From NCBI RefSeq assembly GCF_052324685.1, contig NC_135228.1, forward strand, positions 12,343,027 to 12,407,026: a stretch of 64,000 nucleotides of DNA, in the 5' to 3' direction. The notes below the pieces were generated by a model. It was not told the origin of the DNA, did no database searches, and saw nothing but the letters and a program-made list of their open reading frames with translations. The DNA comes from Brachyhypopomus gauderio (Eukaryota > Chordata > Actinopteri > Gymnotiformes > Hypopomidae). The position numbers and the translations under genes are program-made. This document shows positions 63,401 through 64,000 of this stretch, one piece after another (positions within the stretch are counted from its first letter, which is position 1; the number at the start of each line of letters is the position of its first letter).

Positions 63401-64000
63401 CAAACCCACTGTGATTTTCCACACAGAGGGGAAGAATTCGTTTCAACCATTATGAATTTTGTTCGGATTGGTGTTTGTCATAAAAATGTATAAACATCTA
63501 ATTATCGCTTGGAAAGCTTGGTGATTGACATTGTAAATGGCATCACAGAACAAGGACGAAACGAAAAGTATCTGGTTGAGTCGGATGTGAAAAAAATTAA
63601 GCCTCGGAGGTTGGCAAAGTTTCTCCATAAAAAGGGGAAAAAAAATTCCCGTGGTGTCTCATACACTTGAGCCTTATATGGCAAAACAGTATTAATACAT
63701 AGACATAACCTCCATATGACAACAAACTGGAGGCAAATAAAAGAATCCCTAGAGGTTATACCTAAACTGATATTTAAAGTTCTATCCATAAACATCATGT
63801 CTTGCAGTAGCTTTCTACGTTAGGGGAGGATTTTCAAATGATGGACTATGCGGAGCCACCAGCAAGCAGCTGCGTAGAAATAATGGTTTTCCCACACGTA
63901 CATACACAAGACTCCATTTATCATATGAGGCAAAAAATTGGAAACATGCTTCATAGCAATACAGTTTTGTCATTACCACTACTCCATTTTTATGTGAATC
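60440..64000. other. AT-rich non-coding region
   Basis: No frame with recognisable domains, no transposon ends and no RNA gene noticed on either strand. It may be part of a larger intergenic interval or an intron of a gene outside the window. Confidence 0.5.

Overview
The window is nuclear DNA of a vertebrate, almost certainly a teleost fish. Genes are split by GT-AG introns, microsatellites are dense, and there are many Tc1/mariner and hAT transposons, a BEL/Pao retrotransposon and a tRNA-derived SINE of a type common in fish. An otophysan (characin, catfish or electric-fish group) is plausible but not proven. I see no rRNA or tRNA gene, CRISPR array, operon or plasmid feature.

The cellular genes lie at about 15.0-31.0 kb. 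Three tandem minus-strand genes encode type I membrane proteins of the TIM (T-cell immunoglobulin and mucin) family, here called TIM-A (15063-17840), TIM-B (22497-26293) and TIM-C (27635-31031). I rebuilt each from splice sites. All have the same order of exons and nearly the same phases: signal peptide, IgV domain carrying the family's Phe-Asn-Asp loop, Thr/Ser/Pro-rich stalk, transmembrane segment and tyrosine-containing tail. They differ sharply in stalk, cysteine pattern and tail. Convergent with them, on the plus strand from 3.3 to 14.2 kb, lie fragments of a cyclic-nucleotide-regulated channel gene, broken by stops, a frameshift and a large transposon nest.

Most of the rest is mobile DNA, much of it nested, with target-site duplications (TSDs) that can be read directly. 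From 0 to 3.2 kb there is a hAT element holding a 2.4-kb TG...CA insertion. At 3.6-5.2 and 33.4-34.9 kb are two closely similar copies of a BED-finger hAT element in the same orientation, bracketing the TIM cluster. At 5.3-12.07 kb one Tc1 element contains a solo LTR and three hAT elements. At 18.4-20.0 and 20.7-21.7 kb are further nested elements. At 36.8-39.6 kb a Tc1 element carries a Myb/SANT-encoding transposon and a SINE. At 39.9-42.4 kb are Tc1 relics with a solo LTR.

From 44.8 to 53.4 kb lies a BEL/Pao element (gag, protease, reverse transcriptase, RNase H, truncated integrase) with a 5-bp TSD. Inside it is a younger 2.4-kb LTR element with nearly identical 343-bp LTRs and one long open frame of unknown function. 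The right-hand part (53.5-64 kb) is mostly non-coding, with a 37-bp minisatellite near 56 kb and an old Ty3/gypsy relic at 57-60 kb.
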